A DNA stretch of 64,000 nucleotides, taken from the NCBI RefSeq assembly GCF_022867795.2, contig NZ_CP107006.1, positions 5,208,001 through 5,272,000 of the forward strand. The letters are read 5' to 3'. Source of the stretch: Chitinophaga horti (lineage in GTDB: Bacteria > Bacteroidota > Bacteroidia > Chitinophagales > Chitinophagaceae). The notes below the pieces were generated by a model, which was given only the letters and a program-made list of their open reading frames with translations, did no database searches and was not told where the DNA came from. Below, piece by piece: positions 1 to 8,008 of this stretch; the stretch's first letter is position 1; the number at the start of each line of letters is the position of its first letter. Position numbers and translations under genes: made by a program.

Positions 1-262
1 CCAGCACGCGGAAAACGCGCAAGCCACGGGTGCGGATATCCATTTCACCGTTTTCGTATTCCTTTTCCAGGCCCAGCACTTCTACTAGGGTGCCATATTC
101 AGCGACCTTTTTATTGATTACTGTGGGAATACCGAAGGGCTTGTTTTCTGCCATACATTCCCGCACCAGTTCTTTGTAGCGGGGCTCAAAGATGTGCAGG
201 TTCAGCGGCTCGCCGGGGTACACCACCGTGGCCAGCGGAAATATGGGAATGAAATTGGTCAT
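1..262 (-). CDS. LON substrate-binding domain protein, partial
   Basis: The reading frame starts at the ATG at 262 and runs off the left edge, so only about 87 N-terminal residues are visible. They begin MTNFIPIFPLATVVYPGE and continue with LHIFEPRYKELV, the conserved opening of the Lon protease N-terminal (LON, PF02190) domain. Stand-alone proteins of about 200 residues with only this domain are common in Bacteroidota. They lack the ATPase and protease domains, and their function is unsettled (protein or peptide binding is inferred). The missing 3' end means a full-length Lon cannot be excluded, but full Lon proteins usually carry extra N-terminal residues. It lies 33 bp downstream of the glycosyltransferase on the same strand. 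Confidence 0.8.
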   Translation of the reverse strand, partial: MTNFIPIFPLATVVYPGEPLNLHIFEPRYKELVRECMAENKPFGIPTVINKKVAEYGTLVEVLGLEKEYENGEMDIRTRGLRVFRVL

Positions 263-295
263 ACTCGCAAAGGTAGCAAATAGCAGGGAAGGGGC

Positions 296-1171
296 TTATC
301 TCAATATTTTATAGTTGCGGTAGTCGAACAGGCGGCGCCCGGTCTTTTTCTCGATCCAGTATAATAGCTTATCCTTAAAGCCAAACCGCTTCAGGCTGAT
401 GTCGTGCTCAAATTCCCAGTTAATGCGTTTGATGCGCTCGTGCATCACCTTTGGATGCGTACCCGTAAACCGCTCCACCGAGTCAGTAATGGAGTAATCA
501 AAGTCGCCCGTCACGCGGCGCTTCTCGTACTTTTCCGTATCGTTACCGTAATACAGGCTGCGGGCGTTATTTACTTTGATGGCCTGCGTATCCGGACTTT
601 TTACCCAACCGTAATGAGATACGGTAGCGTTTACTCGTTTTACGTGCAGCTTTTGGCCGTTCTTGCGAAAGCCCTGTGCGTCGCGGTACGAGCGGGTGTC
701 CTTATCGTAACGGATAATGCGGATCTCATTTTTGTACCAGGTGCGGCTGTCACCCACGTAATCGTAACTGCCGAAAAAGTGGCGGTATTTAAATAACAAC
801 CCTTCTACCCGTTTATCATCTTGATAACGCTCCATCGCTGCCCGTATCGCAGGATAATCCTCTTCATGCAGCACCTCATCAGCCTGTATATAAATCGCCC
901 AGGTAGTGGCGGGGTCTACATGTGCATACGCTTTATCCGTTTCCACGGCGAGTATGCGACCGCCTTCTTTCAAAGAATCGTCCCATACAGAATGAAAGAT
1001 GCGCACCTTAGGAGAGTCGATAGACTGTATCAGTTCCAGCGTACCGTCGTTGCAATCGCCTACGCTTACCACCACTTCATCGCACAGCGGCAGGATGGAC
1101 GTAATGGCCTCTACCACGGGATAATCGTACTTCACAGCGTTGCGTACAAAGGTGAACCCTGAAATTTTCAT
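296..1171 (-). CDS. Family 2 glycosyltransferase
   Basis: A 291-residue protein beginning MKISGFTFVRNA. The N-terminus has the GT-A fold pattern of family 2 enzymes that act on surface polysaccharide or LPS: beta strand, FVRNA, then VVVSVGDCNDGTLE. The acidic motif IQADEVLHE near residue 100 fits the metal and nucleotide-sugar site. No membrane segment is obvious, so it is probably cytoplasmic or peripheral. The start was set at 1171 rather than the longer in-frame 1273, because the fold begins there and the extra 34 residues are not conserved-looking. Sugar donor and acceptor cannot be told from sequence. It is divergent from meaB. Confidence 0.85.
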   Translation of the reverse strand: MKISGFTFVRNAVKYDYPVVEAITSILPLCDEVVVSVGDCNDGTLELIQSIDSPKVRIFHSVWDDSLKEGGRILAVETDKAYAHVDPATTWAIYIQADEVLHEEDYPAIRAAMERYQDDKRVEGLLFKYRHFFGSYDYVGDSRTWYKNEIRIIRYDKDTRSYRDAQGFRKNGQKLHVKRVNATVSHYGWVKSPDTQAIKVNNARSLYYGNDTEKYEKRRVTGDFDYSITDSVERFTGTHPKVMHERIKRINWEFEHDISLKRFGFKDKLLYWIEKKTGRRLFDYRNYKILR

Positions 1172-1248
1172 GATACATGTATAAGGCCACAAAGATGATA
1201 AAACGGCATCCAAATCCCAAATAGCATTTAGGTTATGAAATTTGCGTT

Positions 1249-1256
1249 TACATTTG
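1249..1256 (+). promoter_or_regulatory. Possible -7 promoter element (TAnnTTTG)
   Basis: TACATTTG fits the Bacteroidota -7 consensus TAnnTTTG. It lies only 4 bp before the meaB ATG, so a transcript from it would be nearly leaderless. No convincing -33 TTG is seen. Confidence 0.25.
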
Positions 1257-1260
1257 CTGC

Positions 1261-2175
1261 ATGTCGCCTGCATACATCAACGGCCTGCTCGAAGGCCATA
1301 TTAAAACGCTGGCCCGCTGCATATCCCTGGTGGAGAATGAAGCGGAGGGCTACGAGCAGCTGCTGGAGCAATTGCCTGCCGCTACCAACACGCGTGTGGT
1401 AGGCATTACCGGTCCTCCCGGTGCAGGCAAAAGCACGCTGGTGAATGCATTGATCAGTGAGTTGCTGGCACAGCAAAAAAAGGTGGCCATCATTGCGGTA
1501 GACCCATCCAGCCCGTTCAATTTTGGCGCGTTATTGGGCGACCGCATCCGCATGAGCCAACACTTTAATAACCCGGATGTATTTATCCGCTCCATGGCTA
1601 GCCGCGGCGCACTTGGCGGCCTAAGCCCCAAAGTGATCGAAGTAAGTGATGTGATTTGCGCCGCTGGTTTCGACTACCTGTTTATCGAAACCGTGGGAGT
1701 CGGACAAAGTGAAGTGGAAATAGCCGGCATTGCTGATAGTACAGTGGTCGTCGTCGTGCCAGAAGCCGGCGATGAAATACAAACCATGAAAGCCGGCCTC
1801 ATGGAAATTGCCGATGTATTCGTCGTGAACAAAGCCGATCGCGCCAATGCGGACGAGTTCGTGAAAAACCTGCGCCTCCTTGCGCATACACGTCAAACGG
1901 ACTCCTGGGAAATACCGGTGGTAAAAACAGTGGCCACGCAAGAGCAGGGCGTGCATGATCTCATTGAAGCGTTACAAAAACATCAATCACAACTCCGCGG
2001 CAGCAACGTCCGCAAGTCCATACTCATGGCCGAAAAAGCCTATCAGCTCATTCAACACCGCAGGATGCGCAATGTCAACAAACGGGCATTGCAGGAGGAG
2101 ATTACGGGTTTACTAAACAATGGTAACTTCAATCTCTACCAGTTTATCAGGAATTTCTTTTTGCACCAGCCATAG
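1261..2175 (+). CDS. meaB: MeaB/ArgK-type GTPase (methylmalonyl-CoA mutase chaperone)
   Basis: A 304-residue G3E-family GTPase. Walker A is GPPGAGKST at residues 51-59, the switch region is AVDPSSPFNFGALLGDRIRM, the Walker B/G3 region is FIETVGVGQSE, and the base-specificity motif is NKAD. Family members protect and reload adenosylcobalamin-dependent methylmalonyl-CoA mutase; the old name ArgK (arginine/ornithine transport kinase) reflects a historical misassignment. The mutase genes are not in this window, so the partner is inferred from the family. Length fits the family, with a short C-terminal dimerisation arm. The coding sequence is followed by a repeated hairpin sequence. Confidence 0.92.
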   Translation: MSPAYINGLLEGHIKTLARCISLVENEAEGYEQLLEQLPAATNTRVVGITGPPGAGKSTLVNALISELLAQQKKVAIIAVDPSSPFNFGALLGDRIRMSQHFNNPDVFIRSMASRGALGGLSPKVIEVSDVICAAGFDYLFIETVGVGQSEVEIAGIADSTVVVVVPEAGDEIQTMKAGLMEIADVFVVNKADRANADEFVKNLRLLAHTRQTDSWEIPVVKTVATQEQGVHDLIEALQKHQSQLRGSNVRKSILMAEKAYQLIQHRRMRNVNKRALQEEITGLLNNGNFNLYQFIRNFFLHQP

Positions 2176-2179
2176 TGCT

Positions 2180-2292
2180 TTCTTCAGCCGCCGTTGTGTC
2201 ACTCACTTCAGCGGCAGTAACCGTATTGAACGCCGGGGAAGTTTCATTTTTCCGTCATCGCGAATGAAATCAAGCAACGTTCGTACGTAATC
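2180..2292. repeat. Dispersed intergenic repeat, degenerate copy 1
   Basis: Bases 2180-2209 are identical to 22501-22530, including the hairpin arm and loop. About 40 bp further on, a CGTCATCGCGAA-type segment (2252-2290) resembles the CGTCATGGCGAA segment at 22570-22605. The hairpin (GCCGC/GCGGC) has no T-run here, so it is a poorer terminator than copy 2. It sits between meaB and the convergent ClC gene. Confidence 0.6.
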
Positions 2293-2302
2293 TTCGCTCT
2301 AC

Positions 2303-3691
2303 TCATTCGCTCACAGGTGCCCCCTGTTTTTTCAAAAACACATACGAAGTAAAGTACGACGCCGTACATGCCAGCGCCAACGGCAACAACGCATTCGGCG
2401 CCCGTGTACATTCCAATGCCAATATCACTGCGGCTACCCATGCACGTGAGGTGCCGGCGAACATGGCTGCCATACCTATGATGGCCGCAATATGCACGCT
2501 TAAGTGAACATCGCGAAACGACAACTGCAGCAATGCGGTAAGTGTTACACCCAGCGCGGCTCCCATCACCATCAGCGGAAACATCGCACCACCTGCAGAT
2601 CCGCTTGCCTGTGCAAACAACCAGGATAAAAACTTAAATACGATCAGCACGATCACCAAATGAAAAGTAATGTTACCATTCAGCGTTGTACGCAGTTGGT
2701 GAAACCCCGGGCCAAATGTGGCGGGCTCAAAGTAACCAATTATACCAATGCCTGTGGCGCCTACAACCGGCCACCAATAAGGTTTCAAAGGTAGCCTGGC
2801 AAACAGGTCGCTCACTAATGATTGCGCACGTGTAATGAGCCCGGCCACTACGCCGGTGCCGACGCCTACAATGGTATAAAACACTAAGTGTAGCCATTCC
2901 GGTTCGGCAATAGCAGGCAGACTAAAAAATGGAGTGTTGCTCCAGAACATCTGCCGGAAGGTAGCGCCAGCCAATGCGGCTAATACAACCGATACACCGC
3001 TGAGCAAAGAAAACTCTACCATCCATATTTCTGCAGCCAGTACTGCTGCCGCTACCGGCGCGCCAAAGATGAATGCTACACCAGCCGTGCTGCCCGCAAT
3101 ACACAACACCATCGTTTCCGGCGCCGTAGTAGTAAACAATCCACCCACCCATTTACCAAATCCGTTACCAGCATCCATCGCCGGGCCTTCGGGCCCGAGC
3201 GGTGAGCCGGTGCCGATAGCGATCATCGCAGGCAATTGTCGCAACGCACGCATAAAACGCCCGCTGTTGCTTTGTTGCAGTGGATTACTCATAATAGTAT
3301 GACGGGTAACGGCAAGCGATAAACGCTCCAGTACCATCACCAATAAAGCACCCACAACGGGTACAGCGATTACCCAAACATCTAAATCATGTTTGTCAGG
3401 ACGACTTACATCAAACGAAAATCTGCCCGCAAAAGCGATGGTAGTTACCAGTCGCAAAAGCCACAGCATGGCCCAGGCAGCCGCGCTGGTACACAGCGCC
3501 ACCACCAGTGATAACACTGCTATATATAACACACGCTCTAATCCTTTACCGGCAATAAGCCGGGGTGTTGCGGTGTTTTTACCGGCCGCACCAGTGGATA
3601 AGGGGATGCCGCAATTACGCGATCTGGAAAAAAAATATCTCAATTCAAAAGTTTTCGGTACTGTCAACCAAATAAAACAAGCGGCTAACAA
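2303..3691 (-). CDS. ClC-family chloride channel/transporter
   Basis: An integral membrane protein of up to 462 residues with about ten hydrophobic segments. It carries the ClC signature GPEGP with the gating glutamate (in TGSPLGPEGPAMDAG). Further family features are VAFIFGAPVAAAVLAAEIW and the C-terminal SGSAGGAMFPLMVMGAALG block. The classical GSGIP motif is not recognisable, and no C-terminal CBS domains are present. The family moves chloride or other anions across the inner membrane, as channel or H+ antiporter. The start is uncertain: the longest frame opens with TTG at 3691, there is no ATG before the first membrane segment, and a GTG about 55 codons in is an alternative. Confidence 0.85.
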   Translation of the reverse strand: MLAACFIWLTVPKTFELRYFFSRSRNCGIPLSTGAAGKNTATPRLIAGKGLERVLYIAVLSLVVALCTSAAAWAMLWLLRLVTTIAFAGRFSFDVSRPDKHDLDVWVIAVPVVGALLVMVLERLSLAVTRHTIMSNPLQQSNSGRFMRALRQLPAMIAIGTGSPLGPEGPAMDAGNGFGKWVGGLFTTTAPETMVLCIAGSTAGVAFIFGAPVAAAVLAAEIWMVEFSLLSGVSVVLAALAGATFRQMFWSNTPFFSLPAIAEPEWLHLVFYTIVGVGTGVVAGLITRAQSLVSDLFARLPLKPYWWPVVGATGIGIIGYFEPATFGPGFHQLRTTLNGNITFHLVIVLIVFKFLSWLFAQASGSAGGAMFPLMVMGAALGVTLTALLQLSFRDVHLSVHIAAIIGMAAMFAGTSRAWVAAVILALECTRAPNALLPLALACTASYFTSYVFLKKQGAPVSE

Positions 3692-3935
3692 CTATTTATC
3701 ACTCAGCCTCTTGTAAATATAAGAAATGGGCCTAACAGTGTCAAACACGCGACCGGAGCAGATTACGAAGCGGTCGTATGCATTTCGTGTTATAAAATGT
3801 AAGAAAAAAGTTTCGTAGTTTTAGCCGTTTTTCAGTCTATCTTAGCCGTTTCCGTAACCCGCACGCGGCATGTATGGCCCATAAATCACTATTAAGACAA
3901 ACGACACAACAACAAACCGTAACCTATCTACTATC

Positions 3936-4556
3936 ATGGTAAAAGAATCCATCTTTAACCCGGATCACCAGGCTGGCAGTGTGCCCAGTAAGGTCGTTGC
4001 TGCCATGGAGCGTTTATCGGAAGCGTTCAGGGTATTATTATGGAATGAGGCCAAGCATCACGGAATAAGCAGTACCATTCAGATCCAGTTGCTCACCTTT
4101 CTCTTGTATTATCCGGAATCCAAACGAACCGTTACCTACCTGGCCAACTACTTCAACATGACCAAAGCCACCATCAGCGATGCTGTTAAATCGCTGGAGT
4201 CAAAAGGTCTTGTGCAACGCAAAGCAAGCGAAACCGACACGCGCAGCCACTGCCTTTATCTTTCCCGCGAAGGAAAATCAATGGCGCGTAAAGCGGAAAA
4301 GTTTGCGCATCCTATGCAAATGGCCGTGTTAAGCCTTCCGGCCGACAAACAAAATGCATTGCTGGAACAGTTGCTGAAATTGATCGGGAACTTAAATGAA
4401 CAAGGTGTAATCACACCACAAAGCATGTGTGCCAACTGTCGCTACTATGCCACAAAGGGCAGAACAGGACATTACTGCACACTGGTTCAAAGAATGTTTA
4501 GAATTGTAGACCTTAAACTGGATTGCCCGGACTTTGAAGCTGTAGGTCACGCATAA
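3936..4556 (+). CDS. MarR-family regulator with C-terminal four-cysteine cluster
   Basis: A 206-residue winged helix-turn-helix protein. The MarR core covers roughly residues 20-150: recognition region VTYLANYFNMTKATISDAVKSLESKGLVQR and wing KASETDTRSHCLYLSREGK. The last 45 residues are unusual. They hold four cysteines spaced CX2CX12CX15C (CANC, HYC, DCPDF), which suggests a metal or Fe-S site able to sense redox or metal. MarR proteins normally act as dimeric repressors. It is divergent from the ClC gene and convergent with the respiratory operon; neither is a proven target. Confidence 0.87.
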   Translation: MVKESIFNPDHQAGSVPSKVVAAMERLSEAFRVLLWNEAKHHGISSTIQIQLLTFLLYYPESKRTVTYLANYFNMTKATISDAVKSLESKGLVQRKASETDTRSHCLYLSREGKSMARKAEKFAHPMQMAVLSLPADKQNALLEQLLKLIGNLNEQGVITPQSMCANCRYYATKGRTGHYCTLVQRMFRIVDLKLDCPDFEAVGHA

Positions 4557-4614
4557 ACGTGTTGCCTCGCCGGACGGCGCATCCTTTCAATTGGACGCAT
4601 TATTAAGACTCACC

Positions 4615-4845
4615 TTACGCCTGCTGGCCCTTACGCTCATGCTGGTAACTGCGGTACCAACGAACACCCAGTACAGCGATAATGGCCAGCGGCATAAATG
4701 CCAGCATCAGTATACCATTATTCAAACCTTTGGCAGGCCCCTCACCTAACTGCTGCGCTGTTTTTGTACACAGCGAACACTGCGCCGCCAGCTCCGTACC
4801 GGTGGCCAGCAGTAACCCCAACGCTATCACAACTACCTTTTTCAT
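4615..4845 (-). CDS. Small CxxC membrane protein at end of oxidase operon
   Basis: A 76-residue protein. It has a signal-like N-terminus ending near LAAQ, a periplasmic CSLC pair immediately after it, one transmembrane helix (about residues 45-63) and a basic cytoplasmic tail. It is the last gene of the act-cox operon, 18 bp after the DUF420 gene. Similar small CxxC proteins are found at this place in other Bacteroidota. A role in copper or haem handling during oxidase assembly is inferred from position and the cysteine pair only. Confidence 0.75.
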   Translation of the reverse strand: MKKVVVIALGLLLATGTELAAQCSLCTKTAQQLGEGPAKGLNNGILMLAFMPLAIIAVLGVRWYRSYQHERKGQQA

Positions 4846-4863
4846 AGTTACAAAGTTACGCGA

Positions 4864-5427
4864 TTAATAGTAAGGAGAAATCATCAAATACACCACTACG
4901 CCGGTGATCGCCACGTAGAACCACATAGGCCAGGTGATCTTCGATATTTTGCGGTGTTTGGCCACATCGTTCTGGAACGCACGCAGCAGTGAAAACAATA
5001 CGAAAGGTATGATAATGCTCGACAGCAGTATGTGCGTGAGCAACACGAAGTAATATACATAACGCATAGCACCTGTAGCCGCCTTTTCCGCTGCATCCAG
5101 CACGTGGTCGTGGTTAGTGTCGCCGTAATAGGTTTTAGGACCTATAAAGTGGTAGGTAACATACGACAACAGGAACACGGCCGACAACGCCACGGCAGTA
5201 AGATTAGCGATCTTATGCGCGCGGATTTGCCCGTTCTTCACAAAGTATAAGCTCGCCGCCAGCAACACCGCCGTAGCAGAGTTCAGGATGGCATGGAACA
5301 GGGGCAATATGCGCACGTCGAAACCCGGATTGTAATTCGGGCGGGGCATGTAAAATAAGATCGCCACCAGCAAGGGTACTACGACCGACACAATAGCAAT
5401 AGGTACAGTCAGATTTTTATTCTGCAT
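4864..5427 (-). CDS. DUF420 membrane protein, oxidase assembly (CtaM-like)
   Basis: A 187-residue protein with about five transmembrane helices and conserved histidines in HAILNSATA, YHFIGPKTYYGDTNH and LTHILLSSIIIP, as in DUF420 (PF04238). The DUF420 protein CtaM of Staphylococcus is needed to make active haem-A oxidase. The location here, just after SCO and next to ctaB, supports the same role. It lies 45 bp downstream of the SCO gene in the same direction. Confidence 0.85.
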   Translation of the reverse strand: MQNKNLTVPIAIVSVVVPLLVAILFYMPRPNYNPGFDVRILPLFHAILNSATAVLLAASLYFVKNGQIRAHKIANLTAVALSAVFLLSYVTYHFIGPKTYYGDTNHDHVLDAAEKAATGAMRYVYYFVLLTHILLSSIIIPFVLFSLLRAFQNDVAKHRKISKITWPMWFYVAITGVVVYLMISPYY

Positions 5428-5472
5428 AAAAAATATCTTTCTCGTTAGCAGGATGAAAGCAGCGGGGCGTAA

Positions 5473-6189
5473 CTAGTGATCCTGACCGGAAAACAGGCGT
5501 TTCAACAGGCCCGGCTTACGACGGTCCTTGGCAATATTGATGGTAGCGATATCGCCAGCCAGTTTGCCGATAGCCGTTGTGTCCAGGCCATTGTAATAAC
5601 CGCGGATGAAGCGCTCCTTGTCGAGCAGGACAATCTTCTCCGTATGCACAAAGTCATCGGGACCGCCATTACCCTGGGTAACGCTTACAAACAGCTCATG
5701 GCGGGCGAGGTCGTAAATTTCCTTCTTATCGCCGGTGAGTATCCACCAGTTGTCCGGGTTGATCTCGAACTTGTTGGCGTATTGTTTAATCGCATTCACT
5801 GTGTCCCGCTCGGGATCTACCGTGATGGAAAATATCTGTATGAGCGTGTCGTTCTTTTCGAACGCCTCCTGCAACATCTTTAAGTTGGTAGTAAGTTTTG
5901 GACAGATGGTCGGGCAACTTGTAAAGAAGAAGTCGATCACGACAAACCTGCTCTTCACATCGCTCAGTTTTACCTTCTGACCAAACTGGTTGGTCAATTC
6001 AAAATCCCGTACCTGATGAAATACCGTATCGTAAGTCGTCTTACCGTCCTTAAAAACAGTATCCACACGCTCAGGTATGTAATACCGAGGTATGGATACT
6101 ATATTTTGGCTGTAATGATCAACTATCAAGTACCCTGCCAGCGGAACAAGGATCGCCAGCCCAACTCCTAATAATGCCCTTCGTGAAAT
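5473..6189 (-). CDS. SCO1/SenC-family copper chaperone, probable non-canonical (ATT) start
   Basis: Membrane-anchored thioredoxin-fold protein that delivers copper to the CuA site of oxidase subunit II. The copper site is visible: FFFTSCPTICPK (CX3C) and the distal histidine in GPDDFVHTEK. The first canonical start (TTG, 6129) would cut the N-terminal anchor. The same open frame upstream encodes SRRALLGVGLAILVPLAGY, a typical Sco anchor, back to the stop at 6226-6228, and that stretch has no ATG, GTG or TTG. I place the start at the ATT at 6187-6189, directly before SRRALLG. Either ATT initiates or the base is an error. It follows the subunit IV gene by 36 bp. Confidence 0.85.
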   Translation of the reverse strand: MSRRALLGVGLAILVPLAGYLIVDHYSQNIVSIPRYYIPERVDTVFKDGKTTYDTVFHQVRDFELTNQFGQKVKLSDVKSRFVVIDFFFTSCPTICPKLTTNLKMLQEAFEKNDTLIQIFSITVDPERDTVNAIKQYANKFEINPDNWWILTGDKKEIYDLARHELFVSVTQGNGGPDDFVHTEKIVLLDKERFIRGYYNGLDTTAIGKLAGDIATINIAKDRRKPGLLKRLFSGQDH

Positions 6190-6225
6190 GACTGAATAGT
6201 TTAGAATTACAGTAATAATATTTGC

Positions 6226-6645
6226 TTAGTGGTGGTTGCCCGCAGGTTTTGCACCGTGACCGCCATGGGCGTCTTTCGGCGCCATTTCGATTTTACGTTC
6301 TCTACCGGGAGACAGATCTTTACGCATGTTCTTCCAGGAATCACCGTCCGCGAGGAAGGCAATGATGAACCAAACGAAGAATACCAGTGGCACCAGTACG
6401 CTTAGGATCAGGTTTTTGATCTCGTGGCCAAGGTGCATAAACTCGGCTACGATGTAAAACGCTTTTACTACGGTCAGGATGACGAAAACACCATTCAGCG
6501 CCATTTTAGGCATAAAGTTCCACTCCAGGTGAGCGAATGCCAGTATAATTTCAAAAACCGTAATACCCAGCAGTATCCAAAACGTTCTCCAGATCGAAGA
6601 AGTTGAGGAGGATGCCTGTTCTGTGGTTGTATCTACGTGTGCCAT
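6226..6645 (-). CDS. ctaF: Cytochrome c oxidase subunit IV
   Basis: A 139-residue protein with three transmembrane helices (about residues 19-40, 47-70, 78-100), matching the prokaryotic subunit IV family (COX4_pro/CtaF-like). The conserved core includes HLEWNFMPKMALNGVF and KAFYIVAEFMHLGHE. The C-terminal tail is basic and ends in a His-rich run (DAHGGHGAKPAGNHH). Subunit IV stabilises the catalytic core of the oxidase in the inner membrane. It lies between subunit III and SCO in the operon. Confidence 0.88.
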   Translation of the reverse strand: MAHVDTTTEQASSSTSSIWRTFWILLGITVFEIILAFAHLEWNFMPKMALNGVFVILTVVKAFYIVAEFMHLGHEIKNLILSVLVPLVFFVWFIIAFLADGDSWKNMRKDLSPGRERKIEMAPKDAHGGHGAKPAGNHH

Positions 6646-6714
6646 GATCTAATATTTCTAAAAGCTCTTTTCTAAATTAATTTAATCAAATTCCGCGTTT
6701 CGCTCACTGCGTTC

Positions 6715-7392
6715 TTACAGCAGGTAGAAGCAGGTGAATACGAATACCCAAACCAGGTCTACAAAGTGCCAGTACAGACCAACTTTTTCCACCATTTCGT
6801 AGTGACCACGCTTCTCGTAAGTACCGTTCAGTACGTTCAGCAGGATCACGATATTCAGGATCACACCGGAAGTTACGTGCAGGCCGTGGAAGCCGGTGAT
6901 GGTAAAGAAGAAGTCGGTGAAGTTAGAGTTAGTAGCAACAGTTCCGTCAGCATTAGCGAAAGGATTCAGTCCCCACCATGCACCGCTGTGGTACAAGTGC
7001 GTCCATTCCCATGCCTGGCAACCCAGGAACGCAGCACCACCGATGATAGTCCAGATGAGCCATTTGATTACCGCTTTCCTGTCTCTGTGGTGACCAGCGT
7101 GTACGGCCAGTACCATGGTAACAGAACTCATGATCAGGATGAAGGTCATCAAGCTCACGAATACGAGCGGCAGGTTAGCGTCGCCCATGAACGGGAAGGA
7201 ATGGAATACGTCATTCGGGTCAGGCCATGAAAGGCTGCTGAAACGAACCGTACCATACGATATCAGTAATGCGCCGAAGGTAAAGGCGTCTGATAACAGG
7301 AAGTACCACATCATCAACTTGCCGTAGCTCACATTGAAGGGAGAATAACCTCCTGCCCACCATTTTTTCTTCGCTGTAACTGTTGTATCCAT
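6715..7392 (-). CDS. ctaE: Cytochrome c oxidase subunit III (first of two)
   Basis: A 225-residue membrane protein with about five to six helices. Subunit III signatures are visible: WYFLLSDAFTFGALLISY near the N-terminus, then FTITGFHGLHVTSGVILN and the closing WHFVDLVWVFVFTCFYLL. Subunit III keeps subunit I active and supports proton uptake. A second subunit III gene lies just upstream (7437-8003). Paired subunit III genes are usual in Bacteroidota caa3 clusters, where the other copy is shorter. Confidence 0.92.
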   Translation of the reverse strand: MDTTVTAKKKWWAGGYSPFNVSYGKLMMWYFLLSDAFTFGALLISYGTVRFSSLSWPDPNDVFHSFPFMGDANLPLVFVSLMTFILIMSSVTMVLAVHAGHHRDRKAVIKWLIWTIIGGAAFLGCQAWEWTHLYHSGAWWGLNPFANADGTVATNSNFTDFFFTITGFHGLHVTSGVILNIVILLNVLNGTYEKRGHYEMVEKVGLYWHFVDLVWVFVFTCFYLL

Positions 7393-7436
7393 CTGTATTT
7401 TTTGTAGAATTTTAAACGCTTTTAAATCAAATCAAT

Positions 7437-8003
7437 TTATCTGGCCAGGCTTAGGAATACCAGCAGGTATATCCAAAGAATGTCCACGAAATGCCAGTAA
7501 GCAGCAGCTACTTCCACCGGTACCGCACTATAACTGCGGATGCGGGTACGGAAGGCACGGAAGAACATGATCAACAGGGCTACTACGCCACCGAGTACGT
7601 GTAAAATGTGCACCGCTACGATTACATAAATGAAGCCTGCAGAAACCGGACCGTTAATAAGGGGCAGATTTCGCTGCATCATATCGGCAAATCCGAATAC
7701 CTGGGAAACTGTGAAAAGAACTCCTAATATCGCCGTCAGGGTGATGAGTTGCTTATAGCTCCTCATGTTCCTCAGGCGGAACTGCCGCAGCGCCAAATGC
7801 ATGGTTAAACTGCTGGCCAAAATCACCAAAGTAGAGATCCAGAAGATGCTCGGCAGCTCAAATGCCTGCCAGTTCGCCTGTGACCTTTTCACCACATAAG
7901 CACTCGTAAAACCGATGAACATCATCGTGATACTTCCCATGGCTATCCAAAGGGAAAACTTATGCGGATGTATTTTATTTTTCTGTGCAGTCATTGTCGC
8001 CAT
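7437..8003 (-). CDS. Cytochrome c oxidase subunit III (second, short form)
   Basis: A 188-residue protein starting MATMTAQKNKIHPHKF. It has five helices and the subunit III ending WHFVDILWIYLLVFLSL; the central HILHVLGGVVALLIM region replaces the HGLHV motif of its neighbour. It begins 5 bp after the ctaB stop, so translation is probably coupled. A GTG nine bases upstream (8012) would overlap ctaB and is less likely. It is inferred to be a structural subunit of the same oxidase. Confidence 0.88.
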   Translation of the reverse strand: MATMTAQKNKIHPHKFSLWIAMGSITMMFIGFTSAYVVKRSQANWQAFELPSIFWISTLVILASSLTMHLALRQFRLRNMRSYKQLITLTAILGVLFTVSQVFGFADMMQRNLPLINGPVSAGFIYVIVAVHILHVLGGVVALLIMFFRAFRTRIRSYSAVPVEVAAAYWHFVDILWIYLLVFLSLAR

Positions 8004-8008
8004 TATCC

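Noticed and set aside
4568..4579. CGCCG/CGGCG hairpin as terminator of the MarR gene
   Set aside because: The stem is only 5 bp with a 2-base loop and no solid T-run.
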